A stretch of DNA of 64,000 nucleotides from Pseudomonas maioricensis (GCF_022790535.1 NZ_LOHG01000002.1:525696-589695); one strand, 5' to 3'. Positions 10,065-19,759 are shown, counted from the first letter of the stretch. Notes: generated from the letters alone by a model not told the origin. Numbers and translations: made by a program.

Positions 10065-11357
10065 ATGTCCACTGTGCCTTCGAGTACCGCGCAGCCTTCG
10101 CGCCCGCTGACCCGCAACGACTACAAGACCTTGTCGCTGTCCGCGTTGGGCGGCGCGCTAGAGTTCTACGACTTCATCATTTTCGTGTTCTTCGCGGCGG
10201 TGGTCGGCAAACTGTTTTTCCCGGCAGATATGCCTGAATGGCTGCGCATGATGCAGACCTTCGGGATTTTCGCGGCGGGTTATCTGGCCAGACCTCTGGG
10301 CGGCATCATCATGGCGCACTTCGGCGACCTGCTGGGGCGCAAGAAAATGTTCACTTTGAGCATTTTCATGATGGCGGTTCCAACGCTGATCATGGGTCTG
10401 TTGCCGACCTACGCACAGATCGGCATGTGGGCACCGATCCTGCTGCTGCTGATGCGCGTCATTCAGGGTGCAGCTATCGGCGGTGAAGTGCCGGGCGCCT
10501 GGGTGTTTGTCTCCGAGCACGTTCCTGCGCGTCATATCGGCTATGCCTGTGGCACACTGACCTGTGGTCTGACGGCCGGCATTCTGCTCGGCTCCCTGAT
10601 GGCGACCCTCATCAACAGTATCTACACCCCTATTGAAGTGTCCGACTACGCATGGCGTATCCCGTTCCTGGTAGGCGGTGTGTTCGGCCTGTTGTCGGTG
10701 TATCTGCGCCGCTGGTTGCACGAAACGCCAGTGTTCGCCGAGTTGCAGTTGCGCAAAGCGCTGGCCGAAGAAGTACCGCTCAAGTCGGTGTTGCGTGATC
10801 ACCGCGGTGCAGTTGCTATCTCGATGCTGCTGACCTGGTTGCTGTCGGCGGGGATCATCGTGGTCATTCTGATGACTCCGACCATCCTGCAAGGCGCGAC
10901 CTTCGGCTTCCCGGCTGCTGTGGCCCTGAAGGCCAATAGCCTGGCGATCGTTTTCCTGAGTCTGGGCTGCATCGGTTCGGGCGCACTGGCCGACCGCATT
11001 GGCGCTGGCCGTGTGTTCCTGTTTGGCAGCCTGGGTTTGCTGATCAGCTCATGGACCATGTACCACTCGCTGGCGGCCAATCCGGACTGGCTGTTCCCGC
11101 TGTACGCAGTGACTGGCCTGTTCGTTGGTGTCATCGGCGCAGTGCCGTACGTGATGGTCAAGGCATTCCCGGCAGTGGTGCGTTTCTCGGGGTTGTCGTT
11201 CTCTTACAACCTGGCTTACGCGATTTTTGGCGGCCTGACGCCGATGGTCGTGACGCTCATGCTCAAATCCAGCCCTATGGCACCCGCCTGGTATGTGGCG
11301 ATTCTATGTGTGCTAGGCATGCTGATTGGCTGCTACCTGATCGCCAAAAAGCGCTGA
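10065..11357 (+). CDS. MFS transporter, metabolite:H+ symporter (MHS/ProP-like) family
   Basis: Twelve-helix inner-membrane proton symporter for organic acids or osmolytes. ATG 10065 (MSTVPSSTAQPS) has AGAGAAG upstream and gives 430 residues. MHS hallmarks are GGALEFYDFIIFVFF near residue 30, GDLLGRKKMF in the loop 2-3 region, and RVIQGAAIGGEVPGAWVFVSEH near residue 135. The same type of transporter sits next to pstS in P. aeruginosa as I recall. A strong terminator and Pho box separate it from pstS, so it is not part of the pst transcript. The substrate is unknown. Confidence 0.9.
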   Translation: MSTVPSSTAQPSRPLTRNDYKTLSLSALGGALEFYDFIIFVFFAAVVGKLFFPADMPEWLRMMQTFGIFAAGYLARPLGGIIMAHFGDLLGRKKMFTLSIFMMAVPTLIMGLLPTYAQIGMWAPILLLLMRVIQGAAIGGEVPGAWVFVSEHVPARHIGYACGTLTCGLTAGILLGSLMATLINSIYTPIEVSDYAWRIPFLVGGVFGLLSVYLRRWLHETPVFAELQLRKALAEEVPLKSVLRDHRGAVAISMLLTWLLSAGIIVVILMTPTILQGATFGFPAAVALKANSLAIVFLSLGCIGSGALADRIGAGRVFLFGSLGLLISSWTMYHSLAANPDWLFPLYAVTGLFVGVIGAVPYVMVKAFPAVVRFSGLSFSYNLAYAIFGGLTPMVVTLMLKSSPMAPAWYVAILCVLGMLIGCYLIAKKR

Positions 11358-11400
11358 TCATTCTGAGCTGAAGTCCTCCGCTTCGCGCCGCGCTCTACTC

Positions 11401-11433
11401 AAGACCGCCATTCCTGAAAAGGGTGGCGGTCTT
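11401..11433 (+). terminator. Terminator after MFS gene
   Basis: Stem AAGACCGCCA (11401-11410) with TGGCGGTCTT (11424-11433) followed by TCATTT. It insulates the transporter gene from pstS. Confidence 0.85.
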
Positions 11434-11441
11434 TCATTTAA

Positions 11442-11474
11442 TTGTCACAATTAAGTCATAGAGTCGTCACGCGT
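11442..11474 (+). promoter_or_regulatory. Pho box, three 11-bp units, upstream of pstS
   Basis: Three adjacent 11-mers in phase: TTGTCACAATT (11442), then AAGTCATAGAG (11453), then TCGTCACGCGT (11464). Each carries the GTCAY core of the PhoB half-site in the same position. It ends 54 bases before the pstS ATG. PhoB, encoded at 25685-26374, should bind here in phosphate starvation. Confidence 0.85.
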
Positions 11475-11528
11475 CCGGCCAATACTCGGGCCAACGGACC
11501 TATTTTTTCACCTCGCTCGGAGCAAGGT

Positions 11529-12518
11529 ATGACTTTAAAGCGCTTGATCACTGCACTGACCTTCGTTGCCGCCGGCGTTGCGACCGCCAATGCGGTCGCT
11601 GTCGTTGATCCGGCGATCAAGCCATACGTCAAGACATCGGGTGTGTCTGGCAACCTGTCCAGTGTGGGCTCCGATACCTTGGCGAACCTTATGACGCTGT
11701 GGGCCGAGGCGTATAAGAAAGAATATCCGAGCGTGAACATTCAGATTCAGGCCGCAGGTTCATCTACTGCACCACCGGCATTGACTGAAGGCACCGCGAA
11801 CCTGGGGCCAATGAGCCGCAAGATGAAAGACGGCGAGCTGTCGGCGTTCGAGCAGAAATACGGCTACAAGCCCACGGCCATTCCCGTCGCAGTCGACGCC
11901 TTGGCGGTGTTTGTGCACAAGGACAACCCGATCAAGGGGCTGACCATGGCGCAAGTGGATGCCATCTTCTCGGTTACCCGTCTGTGCGGTGCCAAGGCCG
12001 ACGCCAAGACCTGGGGCGATGTCGGCATTACCGGCGATCTGGCAAATAAGCCGATTCAGCTGTTTGGTCGTAATTCGGTGTCCGGCACTTACGGCTACTT
12101 CAAGGAAGAAGCACTGTGCAAAGGCGACTTCAAGGCTAACGTGAATGAACAACCGGGCTCGGCTTCGGTAGTGAGCTCGATCAGCAGCTCGCTCAACGGC
12201 ATTGGTTATTCGGGCATTGGTTATAAAACGTCCAGCGTCCGCACCGTGCCGCTGGCGAAGAAAGAGGGTGGCGAGTTTGTTGAAGACAATGAAGCCAACG
12301 CGTTGAACGGCACTTATCCGCTGTCACGCTTCCTCTATGTCTACGTCAACAAGGCTCCGAACAAGCCGCTGGCGCCTCTTGAGGCTGAATTTATCAAGTT
12401 GGTCCTGTCGAAGCAGGGTCAGGAAGTGGTCATGAAAGACGGTTACATTCCGCTGCCGCCAAGAGTTGTGACCAAGGCGCTGACGGATTTGGGCCTGCTG
12501 GAAGCAACCGCAAAATAA
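11529..12518 (+). CDS. pstS: Phosphate ABC transporter substrate-binding protein PstS
   Basis: Periplasmic phosphate-binding protein. ATG 11529 ([20 protein letters not shown]) starts a signal peptide cleaved near residue 24-26; 329 residues in all. Phosphate-contact segments are visible: [32 protein letters not shown] and the SGTYGYF loop near residue 187. AGCAAGG upstream and the Pho box fix the start; an in-frame upstream start at 11442 would fall inside the Pho box. It heads the pst operon, followed by an imperfect terminator and a second Pho box, so it is probably made in excess over the permease. Confidence 0.96.
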   Translation: MTLKRLITALTFVAAGVATANAVAVVDPAIKPYVKTSGVSGNLSSVGSDTLANLMTLWAEAYKKEYPSVNIQIQAAGSSTAPPALTEGTANLGPMSRKMKDGELSAFEQKYGYKPTAIPVAVDALAVFVHKDNPIKGLTMAQVDAIFSVTRLCGAKADAKTWGDVGITGDLANKPIQLFGRNSVSGTYGYFKEEALCKGDFKANVNEQPGSASVVSSISSSLNGIGYSGIGYKTSSVRTVPLAKKEGGEFVEDNEANALNGTYPLSRFLYVYVNKAPNKPLAPLEAEFIKLVLSKQGQEVVMKDGYIPLPPRVVTKALTDLGLLEATAK

Positions 12519-12549
12519 TCCGGGTTGCGGTGGGATCTGTTCTAATCAG

Positions 12550-12603
12550 GCCCACCGTTAACTGAACAGTTCGCTGCCATGATCGTAGGTGGCGGGCTTT
12601 TTT
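12550..12603 (+). terminator. Imperfect terminator after pstS
   Basis: GCCCACC (12550-12556) can pair with GGT-GGC-GGGC (12588-12597, one bulge), followed by six T residues. It lies between pstS and the pstC Pho box and would raise pstS over pstCAB. Confidence 0.55.
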
Positions 12604-12636
12604 GCGTCACCCCGCTGTAATGTTTTTGTCATACAG
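12604..12636 (+). promoter_or_regulatory. Second Pho box, upstream of pstC
   Basis: Again three 11-mers in phase: GCGTCACCCCG (12604), CTGTAATGTTT (12615), TTGTCATACAG (12626). The last two fit the PhoB consensus well, the first only in its GTCAC core. It ends 18 bases before the pstC ATG, so it would act from very close to the start of translation. Confidence 0.75.
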
Positions 12637-12654
12637 GGCGGCTAGGGTGTGCGC

Positions 12655-14940
12655 ATGAATGATCTGGCCAATTCATCGATGAATCAGAATTCACCTGCCA
12701 AGCGCATTGATTTCAATACGCCTGAGCTGCAACGCAGGCGCCGCATACGCGCTTTCAAGGACCGCCTGACCCGTTGGTATGTCGCCATTGGCGGCCTTGC
12801 CGTGCTTGCGGCTATCACCTTGATCTTCTTTTACCTGGCCTATGTCGTTGCGCCTTTGTTCCACGGCGCGAGCCTGACCACGCAAGATGCGCTGAAACCT
12901 GCCTGGCTGAATGATGCTGGCAAGCCGCTGATGCTGTCTGTTGAAGAGCAGAACCAGGTGGGCATGCGTATTTCCGACAAGGGCGAGGCTGTGTTTTTCA
13001 GCGTCGCAGACGGCGCAGAGCTCAAGCGGGTTGGCCTGCCGTTGCCCGCAGGCGTGAGCGTAGCGTCAATCGGTCAGGACCAGCCCGGCACTCCGCTCAT
13101 TGCGCTTGGCTTGTCCAATGGTCAGGTGCTGGCGTTCAGACACGGCTACCTGATCACTTATCCGAACAACCAGAAGACCATCACGCCGACCATCACCTGG
13201 CCCTACGGCGAAGCGCCGCTGGTGCTGGATGAAGAAGGGCGGGCGGTTGAGCATGTCAGCATCAATGCCAATGGCGAGAAGCTGTTGGTTGCGGGCACCA
13301 CCGGCACACAGCTGCACGTTTTGTCGCTGGCGAAAGAAGAAAACATGATGACCGGCGAGGTCACCAGCGAGCAAAGTCGCATCGAGTTGCCGCAGATGTC
13401 CGAGGCTGTGAAAGCCATCTACATCGATCCACGCCAGCAATGGCTGTACGTGATCAACGGTCGTGCGCAGGCCGACGTGTTCAGCCTGCGTGATCGAACG
13501 CTCAATGGCCGTTACAAACTGCTTGAAGACGGTAACGCGGAGATCACTGCCAGCACGCAATTGGTCGGTGGTATTTCGCTGATCATCGGTAACTCAAAAG
13601 GCGGCATGGCCCAGTGGTTCATGGCCCGTGATGTCGATGGCGAACAGCGCTTCATGCACATTCGCGACTTCAAGATGGGCAATGCGCCCATTGCACAAAT
13701 CACCGCTGAACAACGCCGTAAGGGTTTTATCGCTCTGGACACATCGGGTCAGCTTGGCGTATTCCACAGCACTGCACACCGGACCCTGTTGATAGACAAA
13801 GTGGCTGAAGGTGCGGGTATTTTCGCGCTTTCGCCGCGTGCTGATCAGATCATGGTGGAGCAGGGCGGCGTGCTGCGGCCGATGAGCCTGAAGAATCCGC
13901 ACCCGGAGGTTTCGTGGAGTGCATTGTGGGGCAAGGTCTGGTACGAGAATTACGACGCGCCCAAGTATGTCTGGCAGTCCACTGCGTCCAACAGTGACTT
14001 CGAGCCCAAGCTGAGCCTGGCACCGCTGACTTACGGCACCCTAAAAGCTGCGTTCTACGCCATGTTGCTGGCGGCGCCGCTGGCGGTCGCGGCTGCGATC
14101 TACACGGCTTACTTTATGGCGCCCGGTATGCGCCGCAAGGTCAAACCGGTCATCGAGCTGATGGAAGCCATGCCGACGGTGATTCTCGGCTTCTTCGCCG
14201 GGCTGTTCCTGGCACCGTATCTGGAAGGGCATCTGCCGGGTGTGTTCAGCCTGATGCTGCTGACGCCAATCGGCATTCTGCTCGCCGGTTTCACCTGGAG
14301 TCGTTTGCCTGACTCGATTCGCTTGCGGGTTCCCGATGGCTGGGAAAGCGCGATCCTCTTGCCCGTGGTACTGCTGGTTGGGTGGTTCTCACTGAGCATG
14401 AGCCCGCATCTGGAAAACTGGTTCTTCGGCGGTGACATGCGCATGTGGATCTCCCACGATCTGGGCATCACCTACGATCAGCGCAATGCGTTGGTGGTCG
14501 GCATTGCCATGGGTTTTGCCGTTATCCCGAATATTTACTCGATTGCCGAAGATGCGGTGTTCAGTGTGCCTCGCGGCCTGACGCTGGGCTCGCTGGCGTT
14601 GGGCGCAACGCCTTGGCAGACCCTGACCCGCGTCGTGATTCTGACCGCGAGCCCCGGAATTTTCTCTGCACTGATGATCGGCATGGGCCGTGCGGTGGGC
14701 GAAACAATGATCGTGCTCATGGCCACCGGCAATACGCCGATCATGGACATGAACCTGTTCGAGGGGATGCGCACGCTGGCGGCCAACGTGGCCGTGGAGA
14801 TGCCTGAGTCGGAAGTGGGTGGTAGTCACTATCGGGTGTTGTTCCTCGCAGCACTGGTGCTGCTGATGTTCACCTTTGTGATGAACACCCTCGCAGAGCT
14901 GATCCGTCAGCGCCTGCGCAAGAAATACTCGTCTCTCTAA
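12655..14940 (+). CDS. pstC: Phosphate ABC transporter permease PstC (long form)
   Basis: Membrane subunit of the high-affinity phosphate importer. ATG 12655 (MNDLANSSMNQNS) gives 761 residues; a GTG two codons earlier is also possible. After one membrane helix (about 41-65) comes a large periplasmic domain of about 400 residues, then six helices of the permease core from about residue 465. The BPD permease loop is SLALGATPWQTLTRVVILTASPGIFSALMIG, given here only by its ends. The long extracytoplasmic insert is normal in Pseudomonas but absent in E. coli PstC. It is followed 15 bases later by pstA. Confidence 0.94.
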   Translation: MNDLANSSMNQNSPAKRIDFNTPELQRRRRIRAFKDRLTRWYVAIGGLAVLAAITLIFFYLAYVVAPLFHGASLTTQDALKPAWLNDAGKPLMLSVEEQNQVGMRISDKGEAVFFSVADGAELKRVGLPLPAGVSVASIGQDQPGTPLIALGLSNGQVLAFRHGYLITYPNNQKTITPTITWPYGEAPLVLDEEGRAVEHVSINANGEKLLVAGTTGTQLHVLSLAKEENMMTGEVTSEQSRIELPQMSEAVKAIYIDPRQQWLYVINGRAQADVFSLRDRTLNGRYKLLEDGNAEITASTQLVGGISLIIGNSKGGMAQWFMARDVDGEQRFMHIRDFKMGNAPIAQITAEQRRKGFIALDTSGQLGVFHSTAHRTLLIDKVAEGAGIFALSPRADQIMVEQGGVLRPMSLKNPHPEVSWSALWGKVWYENYDAPKYVWQSTASNSDFEPKLSLAPLTYGTLKAAFYAMLLAAPLAVAAAIYTAYFMAPGMRRKVKPVIELMEAMPTVILGFFAGLFLAPYLEGHLPGVFSLMLLTPIGILLAGFTWSRLPDSIRLRVPDGWESAILLPVVLLVGWFSLSMSPHLENWFFGGDMRMWISHDLGITYDQRNALVVGIAMGFAVIPNIYSIAEDAVFSVPRGLTLGSLALGATPWQTLTRVVILTASPGIFSALMIGMGRAVGETMIVLMATGNTPIMDMNLFEGMRTLAANVAVEMPESEVGGSHYRVLFLAALVLLMFTFVMNTLAELIRQRLRKKYSSL

Positions 14941-14955
14941 GGAAGGTAGAAGTTC

Positions 14956-16626
14956 GTGAAACAGAACTCCCTCAAGAGTTGGTTCAAAACAGGCGCTCCC
15001 GGCGTCTGGATGAGTGCGGGTGCGGTATCGATTGCGGTCATCATGACCCTGGGCCTGTTGTCAGTGATCGCCGTGCGCGGCCTTGGCCATTTCTGGCCGG
15101 CTGATCTGATGTATGCGCAGTACGACGTACCCAATCAGGAGAAACATGTTCTGATCGGCGAAGTGGTCGAGCAAGAGCAAGTCCCTCGCGCCCGCCTCAA
15201 GGGCGCAGGTTTGCCGGTACCGGAAGATGGCCCGGAGTTCATGACCCGTGAGCTGGTCAAAGTGGGCAATCGTGACGTCAACCCAAGTGATTTCACTTGG
15301 GTTGTGGGCGAGTGGATAACCAACCAAAGCCTGCCGCCCGAACTGATGACGATTGAGCGCCGCGAGTGGGGCAACTTCTATGGCTACCTGGTCAACGTCA
15401 AAGAAGGCGGCAAGGTCGTTGCTGAAGGCGAAGCCGCCTGGCCGACGCTGCAAGAGCGCATCAAGCGTGTCGAAGGTCTGGCCCGTGAGCTTTATCAACT
15501 GGAAAAGAAAGATGTCGGTGCAATCAACCACGGCATCGAGCGTCTGCGCTTGCAGGCCCGCAAGCTGGAACTGGATGGGAGGCTTGATGCGCAGGCCCAG
15601 GCCGACATGGCCAGCGAACGCGCGGAGCTGGACAGCCGCTACAAGGTTATCGAAGAGCGTCTGACCTCATTGCACGAAGCGTTCGATCGCGACAGCCTGA
15701 CTGCGCGTGATGCCAATGGCAAAGAAGTCGAAATCAGTCTGGGCAAAGTCGTGCATGCCTATCAGCCCAACGGCATGGGCACGATCACCAAAGTCGGTTT
15801 CTATTTCAAGAAGCTGTGGGAATTCCTCAGCGAAGATCCGCGAGAAGCCAACACCGAAGGCGGGATTTTCCCGGCGATTTTCGGCACGGTGATGATGACC
15901 CTGATCATGGCCGTCATCGTCACGCCGTTTGGCGTGCTGGCAGCGGTTTATCTGCGCGAGTACGCCAGGCAAGGTCCGGTGACCCGCTTGATCCGCATTG
16001 CAGTCAACAACCTCGCGGGCGTCCCTGCCATCGTGTATGGCGTGTTCGGGTTGGGATTCTTCGTGTACGTGCTGGGCGGCTCGCTGGATCAGTTGTTCTT
16101 CCCCGAAGCCTTACCCGCGCCGACCTTTGGTACGCCGGGCCTGCTCTGGGCTTCGCTGACCCTGGCATTGTTGGCGGTGCCGGTGGTGATCGTCGCGACT
16201 GAAGAAGGGCTGGCGCGTATCCCGCGCACCATTCGCGAAGGCTCGCTGGCGCTGGGGGCTACCAAGGCCGAAACGCTGTGGAAGATCGTTCTGCCCATGG
16301 CCAGCCCGGCCATGATGACCGGCCTCATTCTGGCAGTGGCGCGTGCAGCTGGCGAGGTTGCGCCGTTGATGTTGGTGGGCGTGGTCAAACTGGCTCCGTC
16401 GCTGCCGGTGAATGGTAATTACCCTTACCTGCATCTGGATCAGAAGATCATGCACCTGGGGTTCCATATTTACGATGTGGGCTTTCAGAGCCCTAACGTT
16501 GAAGCTGCACGCCCCCTGGTGTACGCCACGGCGCTGTTGCTGGTGCTAGTGATTGCCTTGCTCAACCTGTCGGCGGTGGCTATTCGTAACCACCTGCGCG
16601 AGAAATACAAAGCGCTGGACAGTTGA
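14956..16626 (+). CDS. pstA: Phosphate ABC transporter permease PstA (long form)
   Basis: Second membrane subunit of the importer, 556 residues from GTG 14956 with GGAAGG nine bases upstream. A helix at about 16-40 is followed by a periplasmic insert of some 250 residues rich in charged helix (VEGLARELYQLEKKDVGAIN and beyond), then six helices of the permease core. The EAA-type loop reads EGSLALGATKAETLWKIVLP. The insert parallels the one in PstC and is expected in Pseudomonas. A type-B REP pair separates it from pstB. Confidence 0.94.
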   Translation: MKQNSLKSWFKTGAPGVWMSAGAVSIAVIMTLGLLSVIAVRGLGHFWPADLMYAQYDVPNQEKHVLIGEVVEQEQVPRARLKGAGLPVPEDGPEFMTRELVKVGNRDVNPSDFTWVVGEWITNQSLPPELMTIERREWGNFYGYLVNVKEGGKVVAEGEAAWPTLQERIKRVEGLARELYQLEKKDVGAINHGIERLRLQARKLELDGRLDAQAQADMASERAELDSRYKVIEERLTSLHEAFDRDSLTARDANGKEVEISLGKVVHAYQPNGMGTITKVGFYFKKLWEFLSEDPREANTEGGIFPAIFGTVMMTLIMAVIVTPFGVLAAVYLREYARQGPVTRLIRIAVNNLAGVPAIVYGVFGLGFFVYVLGGSLDQLFFPEALPAPTFGTPGLLWASLTLALLAVPVVIVATEEGLARIPRTIREGSLALGATKAETLWKIVLPMASPAMMTGLILAVARAAGEVAPLMLVGVVKLAPSLPVNGNYPYLHLDQKIMHLGFHIYDVGFQSPNVEAARPLVYATALLLVLVIALLNLSAVAIRNHLREKYKALDS

Positions 16627-16658
16627 TTGAATGATTAGAGGTCGCCCAACAATTGGCC

Positions 16659-16747
16659 TGTAGGAGCTCACGAGTAACGCGAGGCAGCGATAGCGATTTG
16701 TATGACACACCGCTTCGCGGCCGTCGTTACCTCCGACAGCTCCTACA
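16659..16747. repeat. Imperfect REP pair inside the pst operon
   Basis: TGTAGGAGCTCACGAGTAAC and an inverse arm ending CAGCTCCTACA lie between pstA and pstB. The palindrome is worn (GTTACCTCCGACAGC on the 3' side), so it pairs less well than the other type-B copies. As a transcript hairpin it could adjust pstB-phoU levels relative to pstCA. Confidence 0.78.
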
Positions 16748-16823
16748 GACCCGATCAATCAGACGGTTGTATTTTGATTGAGAAGGGCGGTTCAACAGAA
16801 TGGTTAGCGTAGGGAGCAATTCC

Positions 16824-17657
16824 ATGCAGCATGAAAACCCGGCACGAGGCATCAATATGTCGGCCTTGGGGCGCAACAAGTCTGGCCTGCACCTGGCCGA
16901 CGAAACCGTGGCCATCGAAGTGCCGGGTCTGAACCTGTTTTATGGTGACAAACAGGCCTTGTTCGATGTCAGCCTGAACATTCCGAAACAGCGCGTGACG
17001 GCCTTCATCGGCCCGTCCGGCTGCGGCAAGTCGACGTTATTGCGTACGTTCAACCGTATGAACGATCTGGTCGACGGCTGCAGCGTTAAGGGCGCAATCA
17101 ATCTGTATGGACACGACATCTACACCAAAGGTGAGGACGTCGCCGAGTTGCGCCGTCGTGTGGGTATGGTGTTCCAGAAGCCCAATCCGTTCCCCAAGAC
17201 CATCTACGAAAACGTGGTGTATGGCTTGCGGATCCAGGGCATCAACAAAAAGCGCGTACTCGATGAAGCTGTCGAGTGGGCACTCAAGGCTGCAGCGCTG
17301 TGGGACGAAGTCAAAGATCGTCTGCATGAGTCAGCGCTAGGCCTTTCCGGCGGTCAGCAGCAACGTCTGGTGATCGCCCGGACCATCGCCGTGGAGCCGG
17401 AAGTCCTGCTGCTCGACGAACCCTGTTCAGCGCTCGACCCTATTTCGACGTTGAAAGTTGAAGAGCTGATCTACGAACTGAAATCCAAATACACCATTGT
17501 GATCGTTACCCACAACATGCAGCAGGCGGCACGGGTTTCGGATTACACCGCGTTTATGTACATGGGCAAACTGGTCGAGTTCGGTGACACGGACACGATG
17601 TTCACCAACCCGGCTAAAAAACAGACTGAAGATTACATCACCGGTCGTTACGGCTAG
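16824..17657 (+). CDS. pstB: Phosphate ABC transporter ATP-binding protein PstB
   Basis: ATPase subunit on the cytoplasmic face. ATG 16824 ([16 protein letters not shown]) has AGGGAG upstream and gives 277 residues, matching the remembered P. aeruginosa start. Walker A is GPSGCGKST, the signature is LSGGQQQR, Walker B is [13 protein letters not shown], and the H-loop is VTHNM. The PstB-specific [14 protein letters not shown] follows the Walker A region. phoU starts 67 bases later. Confidence 0.96.
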   Translation: MQHENPARGINMSALGRNKSGLHLADETVAIEVPGLNLFYGDKQALFDVSLNIPKQRVTAFIGPSGCGKSTLLRTFNRMNDLVDGCSVKGAINLYGHDIYTKGEDVAELRRRVGMVFQKPNPFPKTIYENVVYGLRIQGINKKRVLDEAVEWALKAAALWDEVKDRLHESALGLSGGQQQRLVIARTIAVEPEVLLLDEPCSALDPISTLKVEELIYELKSKYTIVIVTHNMQQAARVSDYTAFMYMGKLVEFGDTDTMFTNPAKKQTEDYITGRYG

Positions 17658-17724
17658 GTCCTGCTCAAACCCTGAAGCACCGCTGCGTTTTCGCACTTAA
17701 CCGGACGTTCCAAGGACACCAAGC

Positions 17725-18486
17725 ATGATTCATAAAGACAGCCTCACGCATCACATCTCGCAACAGTTCAACGCTGAGCTTGAAGAAGTACGCAGCCATC
17801 TGCTCGAAATGGGCGGTTTGGTCGAGAAGCAGGTCAACGATGCTGTGACTGCCTTGATCGAAGCGGATTCCGGTCTGGCCCAACGCGTTCGTGAAGTCGA
17901 CGATCGCATTAACCAGATGGAGCGCAACATCGATGAAGAGTGCTTGCGCATCCTGGCGCGTCGTCAGCCTGCAGCTTCAGACCTGCGTCTGATCATCAGC
18001 ATTTCCAAGTCGGTAATCGATCTGGAGCGCATCGGTGATGAGTCGACCAAGATTGCTCGTCGCGCCATTCAGTTGTGCGAAGAAGGCGAGTCGCCTCGTG
18101 GTTACGTCGAAGTTCGCCACATTGGCGATCAGGTACGCAACATGGTGCGCGATGCTCTGGATTCGTTTGCTCGCTTCGACGCCGAGCTGGCGCTTTCCGT
18201 GGCTCAGTACGACAAAGTCATCGACCGCGAATACAAGACCGCCCTGCGTGAGCTGGCGACCTACATGATGGAGGATCCACGCTCGATCTCCCGTGTGCTC
18301 AACGTAATTTGGGTACTGCGTTCGCTGGAGCGTATTGGTGATCACGCCCGTAACATTTCCGAGCTGGTCATCTATCTGGTGCGCGGAACCGACGTACGGC
18401 ACATGGGCCTCAAACGCATGAAAGAAGAGGTCCAGGGTATATCAAGCGAAAGCGCTAATGTTCCGGGCAAATCTGACGATAAGTAA
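17725..18486 (+). CDS. phoU: Phosphate signalling protein PhoU
   Basis: Cytoplasmic negative regulator that links the Pst transporter to PhoR. All-helical, 253 residues, two PhoU repeats (about 20-115 and 125-225). The metal-binding-type motifs EIDDRIN-like VREVDDRINQMERNIDEE and SVIDLERIGDESTKIA in repeat 1, and RSLERIGDHARNISE in repeat 2, are intact. Last gene of the pst operon, closed by a strong terminator. Confidence 0.96.
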   Translation: MIHKDSLTHHISQQFNAELEEVRSHLLEMGGLVEKQVNDAVTALIEADSGLAQRVREVDDRINQMERNIDEECLRILARRQPAASDLRLIISISKSVIDLERIGDESTKIARRAIQLCEEGESPRGYVEVRHIGDQVRNMVRDALDSFARFDAELALSVAQYDKVIDREYKTALRELATYMMEDPRSISRVLNVIWVLRSLERIGDHARNISELVIYLVRGTDVRHMGLKRMKEEVQGISSESANVPGKSDDK

Positions 18487-18500
18487 GATTGCCTGCGAAA

Positions 18501-18530
18501 AAAACGCCCAGCTCGCAGCTGGGCGTTTTT
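18501..18530 (+). terminator. Terminator of the pst-phoU operon
   Basis: AAAACGCCCAGCT (18501-18513) pairs with AGCTGGGCGTTTT (18517-18529) around CGC, ending in a T run. Very stable. Confidence 0.93.
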
Positions 18531-18693
18531 GTTCTCGGGCGTGAGAATTCCAGCCGCCCGCGAATTAAATGTCCTGGCGCCGTCAAACAGGTTGGCCTTT
18601 GGCCATCAGCCAGCGCTATGCTTGCCGAAATATAGGGTGTGTTCAGCATCAACGCAGTTCGCCAGCACTGGCGACACACCCGCAGGAGCGTCG

Positions 18694-19608
18694 ATGAGTA
18701 AGATCAGTGTTTTGATTGTGGATGACGCGACGTTCATTCGCGATTTGGTTAAGAAAGGTCTGCGCAATTATTTTCCCGGTATTCACACCGAGGACGCCGT
18801 CAACGGTCGCAAGGCTCAGGTCACCCTGAACCGCGAGCAGTTCGACTTGATCCTGTGCGACTGGGAAATGCCGGAAATGTCTGGCTTGGAGCTGCTGACC
18901 TGGTGCCGTGAGCAGGACAATTACCTGAAAACCGTTCCCTTCATCATGGTGACCAGCCGTGGCGACAAGGAGAACGTGGTACAGGCGATTCAGGCCGGCG
19001 TTACCGATTTTGTCGGCAAGCCATTCACCAATGAACAACTGCTGACCAAGGTCAAGAAAGCCCTGGCCAAAGTCGGCAAGCTCGATGCCGTGATGTCCAC
19101 CGCTCCGTCGCGCATGAACTCGCCGCTCAATGACTCGCTGAGTGCGCTGACCGGCGGCAAGGCTGAAGTGGTACGTCCTGCTGCCAGCCCTGCTGCTGTG
19201 GCCGCGCCAGGGTTTGGCGGTATTGCCAAAGCTCCGCCAGTTCCGGCCAAAGCCGCTGCGAAAGAGCCAGCAGGTCGTGGTCAGGGCCAGTTGCGCCTGC
19301 CGAGTGGTAATCAGAGCTGCGTGATCAAGGCGCTGACCCTGAAAGAAGCATTGCTGGTGGTGCGTCGCAGTGAAACCTTGCCGCAGATCCTTGAGCAGGC
19401 TGTGCTCGATCTGGAGCAGGGTGAGAGCAATGAAGTGGCGCGCCTCAACGGCTACTTGCACGCTATCGTGGCCTTCGAACAGAAGCCTGACAGCGAATGG
19501 CTGCAAGTGACCTTCCGCTTCACCGATCAAGACGCTCAGAAAATGGACTACATTTCCCGACTGATCGCCCGTGGCACGGTACAGAAGCACTTCTCACCGG
19601 GTGCGTGA
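18694..19608 (+). CDS. Response regulator with C-terminal PilZ-like domain
   Basis: 304 residues from ATG 18694 (MSKISVLIVDDATFIRDL), with AGGAG seven bases upstream. Residues 1-122 are a receiver domain: acidic pocket DD near 9-10, phospho-acceptor Asp in LILCDWEMPEM, Thr/Ser in MVTSRG and Lys in VGKPF. A 60-residue Ala/Pro linker (about 135-195) leads to a C-terminal domain ending LQVTFRFTDQDAQKMDYISR, which has the closing pattern of PilZ domains, although the RxxxR c-di-GMP motif is not clear. The same gene follows phoU in other Pseudomonas as I recall. The partner kinase is not here. Confidence 0.82.
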   Translation: MSKISVLIVDDATFIRDLVKKGLRNYFPGIHTEDAVNGRKAQVTLNREQFDLILCDWEMPEMSGLELLTWCREQDNYLKTVPFIMVTSRGDKENVVQAIQAGVTDFVGKPFTNEQLLTKVKKALAKVGKLDAVMSTAPSRMNSPLNDSLSALTGGKAEVVRPAASPAAVAAPGFGGIAKAPPVPAKAAAKEPAGRGQGQLRLPSGNQSCVIKALTLKEALLVVRRSETLPQILEQAVLDLEQGESNEVARLNGYLHAIVAFEQKPDSEWLQVTFRFTDQDAQKMDYISRLIARGTVQKHFSPGA

Positions 19609-19671
19609 CTTTCGCATCAGGACGGCTGCCTGAAGGAGCATCTTTTAGAGCAGCCGCGTTGTCGTGGGGTA

Positions 19672-19704
19672 AACGCGGGGGCTGACTACTGTTGCCCCCG
19701 CGTT
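19672..19704. terminator. Bidirectional terminator-like hairpin
   Basis: AACGCGGGGGC (19672-19682) with GCCCCCGCGTT (19694-19704), an 11-bp perfect stem between the convergent response-regulator and binding-protein–RidA genes. The T tracts are weak on both sides. Confidence 0.65.
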
Positions 19705-19759
19705 ATTTGATTGCCTGCAGGCTTCAAGTAGTCGCAGGTGACCTCTCCATGCTCATGGC

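Noticed and set aside
18649..19590. 313-codon minus-strand frame over the response regulator
   Set aside because: Antisense to a clear receiver domain; no ribosome site or family.
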